Assembly (NCBI GenBank): GCA_041676645.1
Contig: JBAYRO010000064.1
Location: 1 to 17,225 of the forward strand
DNA: 17,225 nt
Direction: 5' to 3'
Origin: JAMLIN01 sp041676645
Lineage (GTDB): Bacteria > Pseudomonadota > Gammaproteobacteria > Burkholderiales > Burkholderiaceae_E
A program made the position numbers and the translations under genes. The notes under the pieces are model-generated. The model was given only the letters and a program-made list of their open reading frames with translations, made no database searches and was not told where the DNA came from. Positions 7,795 to 14,055 of the stretch are shown here, piece after piece; within the stretch, counting starts at the first letter, position 1; the number at the start of each line of letters is the position of its first letter.

Positions 7795-7824
7795 GGGAAG
7801 TCCTCTCCAACGGAGAGGACACCC
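7795..7824 (+). promoter_or_regulatory. Hairpin sequestering the sodC ribosome binding site
   Basis: GTCCTCTCC (7800-7808) and GGAGAGGAC (7812-7820) are perfectly complementary across an AAC loop, giving a 9-bp stem. GGG at 7795-7797 can pair with CCC at 7822-7824 below a small internal loop. The 3' arm is the only good Shine-Dalgarno for the GTG start at 7825, so the folded mRNA would hide it. There is no T-run, so it is not a terminator. A thermosensor, or a site for a protein or small RNA, is possible. Confidence 0.6.
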
Positions 7825-8361
7825 GTGAGAAAAGCACTTTCCCTGTTCGCCGCATCCGCCTTGCTCGCCCTGGCCGCCATGCCGGCCGCGCATGCGGACA
7901 CCTTCATCATCATGAACCTCGTGACCAGGGACGGAGTGGGTCCGGACATCGGTCGCATCACGGTGGCCGAAACACCGTACGGCGTCGTGTTCACACCAGA
8001 CCTCGAACGCCTGCCCCCCGGCTTGCATGGCTTCCATGTGCACGAGAATCCTGACTGCGCGGCGAAGGAAACCGACGGCAAGCCCACCGCCGCCGGCGCC
8101 GCGGGCGGCCATCTCGATCCGGAAGGCACCGGCCGGCATGGCGCCCCCTGGGGTGAGGGCCATCTCGGCGACCTGCCGCCGCTGTACGTCGACGCCGAGG
8201 GAGTGGCGACCCAGCCGGTACTGGCGCCGAGGCTGGAACTCGCCGACCTCGAAGGACGCTCGGTCATGATCCATGCCGGGGGCGACAATTTCTCCGACGA
8301 GCCGTCGAAGCTCGGCGGCGGGGGCTCGCGGATTGCGTGCGGGGTCGTGAAGGAGGGCTGA
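7825..8361 (+). CDS. sodC: Periplasmic Cu/Zn superoxide dismutase
   Basis: The enzyme converts superoxide to oxygen and hydrogen peroxide in the periplasm. From GTG at 7825 the product is 178 residues, with a clear signal peptide (basic MRK, a hydrophobic core, cleavage after AAHA at 24). All metal ligands are present: H71 and H73 in GFHVHENPDC, bridging H96 in GGHLDPE, H105, H113 and D116 in GEGHLGDLP, and H150 in MIHAGGDNFSD. C78 and C172 can form the usual disulfide, and the late GGGGSRIACGVV holds the conserved region near the active-site arginine. ATG at 7783 would add 14 residues before the signal peptide and ignores the GGAGAGG sequence before the GTG. It converges on dctM with a 5-base gap and has no obvious partner to its left. 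Confidence 0.93.
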   Translation: MRKALSLFAASALLALAAMPAAHADTFIIMNLVTRDGVGPDIGRITVAETPYGVVFTPDLERLPPGLHGFHVHENPDCAAKETDGKPTAAGAAGGHLDPEGTGRHGAPWGEGHLGDLPPLYVDAEGVATQPVLAPRLELADLEGRSVMIHAGGDNFSDEPSKLGGGGSRIACGVVKEG

Positions 8362-8366
8362 CCGGA

Positions 8367-9647
8367 TCAGTAGAGCATCCCCGGCAGCCAGGTCGTCAAC
8401 GCGGGCACATAGGTGATCAGCAGGATCAGGACGATGAGCACCAGCATGAACGGCCCCAGCTTCGTCGTGATCGCCTCGATCTTCTCGCCGCTGATCGCGG
8501 ATGCGACGAAAAGCGAGTACCCGACAGGCGGCGTCACCATGCCAACGGCAAAGTTCACGACCACCAGGGCGCCCAGGTGGATGGGGTCGATGCCCAGGTG
8601 GGCTCCGACGCTCGTCAGGACCCCGACGAGGATCACCATCGCCGACGCGGTATCCATGACCGCGCCCAGGACGAGCAACAGGACGTTGATCAACAACAGG
8701 ATGACGATGGGGTTGTCCGACAGCGACAGGAGCATGCCGACGACCTGTTGCGGAATCCCCTCGTTCGCCATCAGGTAGGCGTATCCGTAGGCCATTGCCA
8801 CGATGAACACGATCATTCCGCTCATCTTGAAGCTCTGGAGCGTCGTTTCGTAGAGCTGCCGCCAGCCGAGTTCCCGGTAGATGAAGCAGCCTGCCACCAC
8901 CCCGTATATGACGCCGACCATCGATGCTTCGGTCGGTGTGAACACCCCACCGTAGATGCCGCCCAGGATGATCACCGGCGCCAGCAGCGCCCATATGCCG
9001 TCGCGCATGGCGAACCAGAACTCCGCGCGACTGGGCTTGAGTTCGCGAGCCACGCCGTGGCGGCGCGCATACCAGATGCTCACACCCACGAAGCCCGCTG
9101 CCGCAAGCAGCCCCGGGATGACACCGGCGAGGAACAGCTTCGCGATGGACTCCTCCGCCAGGACCCCCCAGAGGACCATGGGGATCGACGGTGGAATCAG
9201 CTGCCCCAAGGGCCCGACCGAGGTGGAAAGCGCCGCCGCGTAGCTGCGCTCGTAGCCCTTGCGCTCGAGCTCGTCGATCATGACGCTGCCCACGGCCGCC
9301 GTTGTTGCCGGGGCGGAGCCGGAGATCGCGCCGAAAAAAGTGCCGGCAATGACCGTCGCGATGCTGAGTCCGCCGGTCAGGTGGCCAAAGATGACGGAGG
9401 CAAAACGCACGAGCCGGCGCGACAAGCCCCCGGCCCCCATGAGATCCCCCGCGAGCACGAAGCCCGGGATGGCCAGCAGGCTGTAGATGTCCGTGCCCGC
9501 GAGCACCCGTTGGGCGAACATCATCGGGTCGATCTCGGCGATGAACAGGCCGCCCATCGTCAGCAAGCCCAGCACGAATGCGACCGGCATGCCGAGCGCC
9601 AGCAGCACGATCAGTCCGACGCTGAGGAATATGGCCAGGTCGCTCAT
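8367..9647 (-). CDS. dctM: TRAP transporter large membrane subunit, DctM family
   Basis: This is the ion-coupled channel subunit of a tripartite ATP-independent periplasmic transporter. The 426-residue product has about a dozen hydrophobic segments, the family length, and stretches typical of DctM: LLAIPGFVLAGDLMGAGGLSR, GSAPATTAAVGSVMIDE, and LGALVVVNFAVGMVTPPVGY (the second conserved PPVG loop that takes part in sodium and substrate binding). The protein ends TTWLPGMLY. ATG at 9647 forms an ATGA overlap with the DctQ stop, showing translational coupling. The 37-residue upstream extension of the open frame is not conserved in character. It is the last gene of the selenoprotein operon and meets sodC end to end. 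Confidence 0.93.
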   Translation of the reverse strand: MSDLAIFLSVGLIVLLALGMPVAFVLGLLTMGGLFIAEIDPMMFAQRVLAGTDIYSLLAIPGFVLAGDLMGAGGLSRRLVRFASVIFGHLTGGLSIATVIAGTFFGAISGSAPATTAAVGSVMIDELERKGYERSYAAALSTSVGPLGQLIPPSIPMVLWGVLAEESIAKLFLAGVIPGLLAAAGFVGVSIWYARRHGVARELKPSRAEFWFAMRDGIWALLAPVIILGGIYGGVFTPTEASMVGVIYGVVAGCFIYRELGWRQLYETTLQSFKMSGMIVFIVAMAYGYAYLMANEGIPQQVVGMLLSLSDNPIVILLLINVLLLVLGAVMDTASAMVILVGVLTSVGAHLGIDPIHLGALVVVNFAVGMVTPPVGYSLFVASAISGEKIEAITTKLGPFMLVLIVLILLITYVPALTTWLPGMLY

Positions 9648-10144
9648 GCCGCGCTGCCCGGATCTCCGTCCGTACCCGGAGCGCTCGACGCCAGGACATG
9701 CGTGATCGAGAAGATCATGATCAGCACACCGGACACCGGCAACGAAACGTTTCGCCACGCCGCCGGATACCGGATGGCCGCGGAATACTCGCCTTGGGTC
9801 AGCTCCAGGAAGCTCCAGCCCGACCAGGTCATGTACAGGCCCACGCCGAAGATCCCCAGGCCGATGAGGATCCGCAGCGCCCGGATCAGTGACCAGGGCA
9901 GCGCCGCCTCGATCAGCTCGACCCGGACATGCCCGCCTTCGCGCACGAGCAGCGCTGCGGCAAGCAGCGTCACCCAGGAAAAGCAGAGCATGGCGACCTC
10001 GTCGCTCCAGGTGAGCGAATCCTGGAGGACGTAGCGGAAGAACACCCCGAGGAGCAGGCTGGACACCATGACGACCCCCACGGTGACCATCACGAACCGC
10101 ACGAGCGCGGCCAGCCAGGCTTCCGCATCACGGACTACGCCCAT
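9644..10144 (-). CDS. dctQ: TRAP transporter small membrane subunit, DctQ family
   Basis: The 166-residue product has four predicted membrane segments and family-typical patterns: GVFFRYVLQDSLTWSDEVAM in the second segment region (the FRY-x5-W-x-DE signature) and LLVREGGHVRVELIEAALP after the third. DctQ forms the membrane complex with DctM and helps to dock the binding protein. GGGGAGGGG directly precedes ATG 10144. It starts 38 bases after the dctP stop and overlaps dctM by four bases. Confidence 0.92.
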   Translation of the reverse strand: MGVVRDAEAWLAALVRFVMVTVGVVMVSSLLLGVFFRYVLQDSLTWSDEVAMLCFSWVTLLAAALLVREGGHVRVELIEAALPWSLIRALRILIGLGIFGVGLYMTWSGWSFLELTQGEYSAAIRYPAAWRNVSLPVSGVLIMIFSITHVLASSAPGTDGDPGSAA

Positions 10145-10182
10145 CCCCTCCCCCGACGACCCGTTCCCATCCGCTCCGTGCT

Positions 10183-11196
10183 CTACTGCTTGCCCGCCGC
10201 CAGCGCCGCATCGAGGACGTCCGAACCGATGGCGTCGCGGAACTGCTCGTAGATTTCGGCGACCCGCTCGCGGAACGCACCGGGATCCTCGACATCATTG
10301 ACCTGCATGCCGGCGTCCTTGAGCTTCTGCAGGATTCCCGCGTTGATCTCGGTCATCTTCTCCCGCTGCCGGGCCACGGTATTCCTGGCCGCGGTGCGGA
10401 TGTTCTTCTGGGCCTCCTCGGACAACTTCTTGAAGGTCTGGCCCGACATCACCAGGGCGGGCGTATTGATCGAGTGGCGGGTCAGCGACAGGTACTTCGT
10501 GATCTCGGCGTACTTGTTGGAGTAGATGACCGCCAGCGGGATCTCGAGCCCATCGACCGCCCCTTGCTGGGTGGCCGTGAACACGTCGCTCCAGGGCATC
10601 GGTACCGGATTGGCGCCGAGCGCCCGGAAGGCATCCAGGTAGATGGGGCTCGGCTGCACGCGCAGCTTGATGCCGTCCAGGTCCTCCGGCTTGGCTATCG
10701 GCCGCACGTTGTTGATGGCGTACCGGAACCCCGCATTGACGAAGCCGAGGCTGATGATCCCCTTGTCGGCCAGATCCTTGGCCATGATCTCGCCGGCCTT
10801 TCCGTCCAGGACCTTGAAGGCCTGCTCGGCGGTGGGATACAGGAACGGCAGGTCGTTGAGCTGGAAGGAAGGAACGGTCTTGCCGATCGGAGTCATCGTC
10901 AGCACGCCCATCTGCAGGCTGCCGATGCGCAGGCTCTGCACCATCTGGGCCTCGTCGCCCAGTTGGTTGCTGCCGAAGAACTCGACCTTGAACTGCCCGG
11001 GCGCGAGCTTCTCGATCTCCTCGGCGAAGTAGTGGGCGGCAATGGCGTACGGGTCCGTGGGGCTGTCCGCCGACGGCCAGCCGATCTTGAGCACGGTCGG
11101 GGCCGCATGGGCGGTCGCGGACAAGGCCAGCAGCATGAAGCACGCAAAGGCGATCAAGAGGCCTCTGGCGGATCGAAGGACGGACGATTGGGACAT
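10183..11196 (-). CDS. dctP: TRAP transporter periplasmic substrate-binding protein, DctP family
   Basis: The 337-residue product carries a signal peptide cleaved near residue 31 (after SATAHA), then the DctP fold: ADSPTDPYAIAAHYFAEEI, DEAQMVQSLRIGSLQMG, NDLPFLYPTAEQAFKVLDG and LDGIKLRVQPSPIYLDAF. R179 in KLRVQ is the conserved arginine that forms a salt bridge to the ligand carboxylate in most members, so a carboxylate-bearing ligand is likely. PWSDVFTATQQGAVDGLE is also classical. AGGAG lies ahead of ATG 11196. It begins 56 bases after the second paralogous protein gene, on the same strand as the selenoprotein gene, which ties the imported compound to that system. The ligand identity cannot be read from sequence. 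Confidence 0.93.
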   Translation of the reverse strand: MSQSSVLRSARGLLIAFACFMLLALSATAHAAPTVLKIGWPSADSPTDPYAIAAHYFAEEIEKLAPGQFKVEFFGSNQLGDEAQMVQSLRIGSLQMGVLTMTPIGKTVPSFQLNDLPFLYPTAEQAFKVLDGKAGEIMAKDLADKGIISLGFVNAGFRYAINNVRPIAKPEDLDGIKLRVQPSPIYLDAFRALGANPVPMPWSDVFTATQQGAVDGLEIPLAVIYSNKYAEITKYLSLTRHSINTPALVMSGQTFKKLSEEAQKNIRTAARNTVARQREKMTEINAGILQKLKDAGMQVNDVEDPGAFRERVAEIYEQFRDAIGSDVLDAALAAGKQ

Positions 11197-11252
11197 GGCA
11201 ACGACTCCTGAAGTGGAAGGCCCAGCCCGCAGGCAATGGGATCGCTATCTGT

Positions 11253-12248
11253 TCAGTTGACTTCCAGGGTGACGGAATCCGAGCCACCACCCCACGGGAT
11301 CAGTGCGCACATCTTGATGCCGCTTCCCCCGGCCGCAATGCAGTGGATCGATTCCGGATTCCTCGCGAGCGGCCATGGTTCGCCCGACTGTCCCGGCGGT
11401 GACCGCTCCCAGATGAAACGCTGGGCGTCCTGCAGCGTCCAGCCCGCGTCCAGGATGCCGTCCGCGATCTCGGACGGCACCAGCAGGAACTGCTCGCCGC
11501 ATTCGGACTCCCGTCCGGCAGCGCCGCCGATCCGGGCGCCATGCATCGCGTCGGCAATAGCCGCCAGGATCGATTCCGCATCCGTCCTCGGATCCGTCGG
11601 CAGGACCTCCAGCGTCCCGGAGATGCCCAGGACGGACACTGCGCTGCTGCCGCTGCGGATACCACGCCTGTGCGCAAACGAAGGCAGCAGCTGATGCTCG
11701 CCTTCCGCGAGACAGAAGACATACTTTCCCGGCTGCCCGATGGTCGCCATGTCGGTCGTTCCGGGACGGGCGCCGCCGACATTGCGCAGCACGAGCTGCA
11801 GCGCGCGGCCCATGCAGGCATTCGCCCGGTTCCCGGGCCCAAGGCAGTTGGCTTCGGCATTCATCCCCAGCCGCCGGGCGATCGGACCGTGGACCACCAT
11901 GCATACCGTCGGCGACCCGGTGGTGGTCAGCAGGCCGAGCAGGTTGAATTCATCCTTGAGCGTCGCTGCCGCAGCCGCCAGGACCACGGGCAGCTCTCCC
12001 GGCACGCATCCCGCCAGCACACAGCAGTACGCTACCGCTTCTGCGCTCACCTCGCCGAACAGGGGCGGCATCGACCCGACGGCATGCGAAGCCGCATCGC
12101 GCAGCATCTCGTCGAAGCGTGCAGCCGTCGGCACCACCAGCGGCAGGCCATCCCCGAACCCCGCGTCCATCAGCTGGCGCTGCGCGTCGTCCCACGGATG
12201 GCCGTCATCGAAGAACAGGGCGTCGTCGGATCCGACCGTGATGTTCAT
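11253..12248 (-). CDS. Protein of unknown function, second of a paralogous pair in the UGSC operon
   Basis: I do not recognise a characterised function. The 331-residue product is a clear paralog of the gene before it: DGLPLVVPT, AGCVPGELPVVLAA, NLLGLLTTT, VHGPIARRLGM, EANCLGPGNRANACMGRALQ and NVGGARPG all have counterparts there. Cys81, Cys135 and Cys179 fall at exactly the residue numbers they have in the paralog, so the pair aligns without net gaps over about 180 residues. No signal peptide or membrane segment is visible, so it is probably cytoplasmic. ATG at 12248 forms an ATGA overlap with the stop of the preceding gene; the in-frame ATG 24 bases upstream is less likely. Coupling and paralogy suggest a heteromeric complex. 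Unlike its paralog it has a shortened acidic loop after FCLAEGE and carries extra cysteines (75, 76, 116, 145). Confidence 0.8.
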   Translation of the reverse strand: MNITVGSDDALFFDDGHPWDDAQRQLMDAGFGDGLPLVVPTAARFDEMLRDAASHAVGSMPPLFGEVSAEAVAYCCVLAGCVPGELPVVLAAAAATLKDEFNLLGLLTTTGSPTVCMVVHGPIARRLGMNAEANCLGPGNRANACMGRALQLVLRNVGGARPGTTDMATIGQPGKYVFCLAEGEHQLLPSFAHRRGIRSGSSAVSVLGISGTLEVLPTDPRTDAESILAAIADAMHGARIGGAAGRESECGEQFLLVPSEIADGILDAGWTLQDAQRFIWERSPPGQSGEPWPLARNPESIHCIAAGGSGIKMCALIPWGGGSDSVTLEVN

Positions 12249-13291
12249 CGTGCCGGCGTCCCTATCCGGCACGAAGCGACATCGGTGTAGCCGAAGCTCG
12301 GAATCCAGGCGGAGTGCTTGCCGGGGCCTCCGGCAACCGCAATGTGCAGGGACTCCGGCGACGGGCCATAGGTGTATCCGCCCTCGAGCGGCACGCGATC
12401 CGTTTCCGCATAGCTTGCGCGGTTGGCGGGCGAGACATTGGCCTCGGGCACCCGGGCCTTCCGGAACAGGAATTCCCGGATCTTTTCCACCGTCCAGTTG
12501 TCCCGTTTCAACGTCGCAGCGTGTTCTGGCCCCACCAGCAACAGGCTGGGCCCGGCGCCGTAGATCGTGTTCGCCCCGGACTGCGCGATCACCGAAGCCA
12601 TGGTGGTCAGGATGCCCTCCCCGGTGACGCTGGCGTGATCGTTGATGTTGTGCGGCCCCTCGGCCGACATGAGCGTGACGACGCTCTCGTCAGGTGCGAA
12701 CCCGAGCCGGACATGGTACGGATCCCACGGGCTCTCTTCCTCGTTCTCGCCGAAGCAGTACGTGTACTTGGCAGGCGAACCCTGCGTCGCGCGATCCATG
12801 TCGCCCGGCCTGGCGCCGCCGATGTTGAGCAGGATGAGCTGCAGGGCCCGTCCGATCGTGGCGTTGGCCCGGAAGCCCTGGCCAAGGCAGTTCGCCCCGC
12901 AGGCGATGCCAAGCCGTTGCCGCACCGGGCCGTTGACCATGATCATCGGCGCGCACGAATGCGTGGTCGCCAGCGTGCCGTGCAGGTTGTACTGCTCCAT
13001 GAGCACGGCCCGCAATGCTGCCAGCACCACCGGAAAGTACTCGGGCTTGCAGCCCGCCATCACCGAGTTTGCGGCAAGGCTCTCGAGGGTCGGAACCGCC
13101 TGGCGAGGGGGAACGGGGTCGAACGGCGCCAGGCCCGGCGGGCAGGTTTCCAGGAAGCGCGCGACGGCCTGCTCCGTCGGCGGAACGACAGGCAGGCCAT
13201 CATGCCATGGGTGGCTGTAGGCGAACTCCACCCATTCTTCCGCGGAAAGCGAATCGATCTCGAGAAGCTGCGGGCTGCTGAGCAGGTCCAT
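12245..13291 (-). CDS. Protein of unknown function, first of a paralogous pair in the UGSC operon
   Basis: No characterised function is recognised. The 348-residue product has HPWHDGLPVVPPT at 27-39, MAGCKPEYFPVVLAALRAV around Cys81, TTHSCAPMIMVNGPVRQRLG, ACGANCLGQGFRANATIGRA (Cys131, Cys135), NIGGARPGDMD, YTYCFGENEEESPWDPYHV (Cys179 followed by an acidic stretch) and, near the end, GGPGKHSAWIPSFG. The Cys and His-rich conserved blocks could bind a metal or be redox-active; this is inference. It seems cytoplasmic, with no signal peptide. GGAGACAGC precedes ATG 13291, only 13 bases after the selenoprotein stop, and its own stop overlaps the next start. The tight spacing indicates that it works together with the selenoprotein and its paralog. 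Confidence 0.82.
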   Translation of the reverse strand: MDLLSSPQLLEIDSLSAEEWVEFAYSHPWHDGLPVVPPTEQAVARFLETCPPGLAPFDPVPPRQAVPTLESLAANSVMAGCKPEYFPVVLAALRAVLMEQYNLHGTLATTHSCAPMIMVNGPVRQRLGIACGANCLGQGFRANATIGRALQLILLNIGGARPGDMDRATQGSPAKYTYCFGENEEESPWDPYHVRLGFAPDESVVTLMSAEGPHNINDHASVTGEGILTTMASVIAQSGANTIYGAGPSLLLVGPEHAATLKRDNWTVEKIREFLFRKARVPEANVSPANRASYAETDRVPLEGGYTYGPSPESLHIAVAGGPGKHSAWIPSFGYTDVASCRIGTPAR

Positions 13292-13304
13292 GCTGTCTCC
13301 GAAT

Positions 13305-13847
13305 TCAATCGAGGTAGGACTGAAGGCCCTTGAGAGCCTCGTCGACCCGACCCTTCAGTTCCTCGGCGTTCAGCCCGCCAATCGGATGCTTCACGATGAC
13401 AAGCTCCGGCTCCACTTTCCGTGCCTTCGCCTGTGCCCGAATCAAAGGAGCAAAGGTTTCCGTCGCAACGACCACCGCTGTGACGCCCCGCCGCTTCAAT
13501 TCCATACTGTCGTGGAAACTCCACGACGAACACGAACCTCAGTCGCCCAGCGCGAGCAGGGCGACCTTGTACTTCGCTGCTATCCCGTCCAGCATCGCTG
13601 CCGGCGCGCCCTGGCTGGGACTGGGCTTGAACATGTAGTCGATCGGCGCGCCGCTGCGGATTTCCGACAGCTTGTCGGCTATCCCCTGCAGCAGCTCCTT
13701 GGCATTCGGCTTGTTGTTGCCGAAGATCAGCATCGGTGCGGTACGCCAGTCCGCGCCGGATTCCTGGCTCGCAGCCGGGCTTTCGCTCGCGACCGTAGCC
13801 GGAGTCCCGCCCGCAACCGTGGCGAACACCGGGTTGACAATCCGCAT
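13305..13847 (-). CDS. UGSC-motif selenoprotein, with in-frame UGA decoded as selenocysteine
   Basis: Read through the TGA at 13541-13539, the product is 180 residues. It runs from MRIVNPVFATVAGG, through LQGIADKLSEIRSGAPIDYM and YKVALLALGD, to Sec103-Gly-Ser-Cys106, SSWSFHDSMELKRRGV, VIVKHPIGGLNAEELKGRV and GLQSYLD. Selenocysteine and cysteine two residues apart after a beta-strand followed by a helix is a thioredoxin-like redox arrangement that could form a selenenylsulfide. A selenoprotein family named for the UGSC motif is known from microbial selenoproteome surveys; I know of no established reaction. ATG 13847 is preceded by GGAG (13858-13852 region). An upstream open extension to 14021 is not family-like. 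Standard gene callers would split this into two frames or end at residue 102. It heads the operon and is divergent from selB. Cytoplasmic, with no signal peptide. Confidence 0.9.
13509..13541 (-). promoter_or_regulatory. Bacterial SECIS element after the Sec UGA
   Basis: Downstream of UGA (13541-13539) the mRNA has an 11-nt spacer, then GUCGUGGA (13527-13520), loop GUU, and UCCACGAC (13516-13509), a perfect 8-bp stem. The loop G is nucleotide 20 after UGA, within the roughly 16-37 nt window required by SelB-dependent bacterial SECIS elements, and G followed by U in the apical loop matches the best-studied examples. If the closing A-U pair opens, the loop becomes AGUUU. The element lies within coding sequence, as is usual in bacteria. 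Confidence 0.85.
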
Positions 13848-13851
13848 GGGT

Positions 13852-13919
13852 GTCTCCGTGACCTTGTTGGGATATCTGCCTCGCGAATCGCGCCCTCGCA
13901 TCCAGGCGCGATCGGAGAC
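13852..13919 (-). promoter_or_regulatory. Structured leader of the selenoprotein mRNA
   Basis: In the transcript, GTCTCCG (13919-13913) can pair with CGGAGAC (13858-13852), which contains the Shine-Dalgarno of the selenoprotein gene. Immediately inside it, ATCGCGCC (13912-13905) pairs perfectly with GGCGCGAT (13894-13887) across a 10-nt loop. Together this gives a two-tier leader that could hide the ribosome binding site. The inner inverted repeat could instead be a DNA operator just downstream of the promoter. Confidence 0.45.
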
Positions 13920-13932
13920 GGGCGTGAACGAG

Positions 13933-13960
13933 GCTATACCCCGGCTTGTCGGACTGTCAA
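13933..13960 (-). promoter_or_regulatory. Sigma-70-like promoter for the selenoprotein operon
   Basis: On the minus strand TTGACA (13960-13955) is a full consensus -35 box. After 16 bases comes TATAGC (13938-13933), matching four of six -10 positions. Transcription would begin near 13926, giving a leader of about 80 bases. This is the best promoter match I noticed in the window and implies housekeeping-level transcription. I saw no comparable promoter for selB in 13961-14055. Confidence 0.6.
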
Positions 13961-14055
13961 GCAAGCGCGGGCGGCCGCCGGCATGCCATCGCAACGTGGC
14001 GCCGCGACACCACCGGGACATGGCCGCAGCCGTGCGTCGCCGTTAAGCTCGGCGC

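Noticed and set aside
7801..7819. Intrinsic terminator before sodC
   Set aside because: The hairpin has no following T-run and its 3' arm is the sodC ribosome binding site, so a translational role fits better.
8337..10034. A 565-codon plus-strand frame opposite the TRAP membrane subunits
   Set aside because: It is antisense to dctM and dctQ, with Asp/His/Gln/Arg-rich composition typical of a shadow frame of membrane proteins.
13539..13541. TGA as a true stop or nonsense mutation, making two small genes or a pseudogene
   Set aside because: The frame continues with family-like sequence on both sides, the codons after it read Gly-Ser-Cys, a perfect SECIS-type hairpin follows, and selB and tRNA-Sec are adjacent.
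13848..14021. A longer N-terminus for the selenoprotein, starting at 14021
   Set aside because: The extra residues are not protein-like, they span the promoter and leader structure, and ATG 13847 has a good Shine-Dalgarno.
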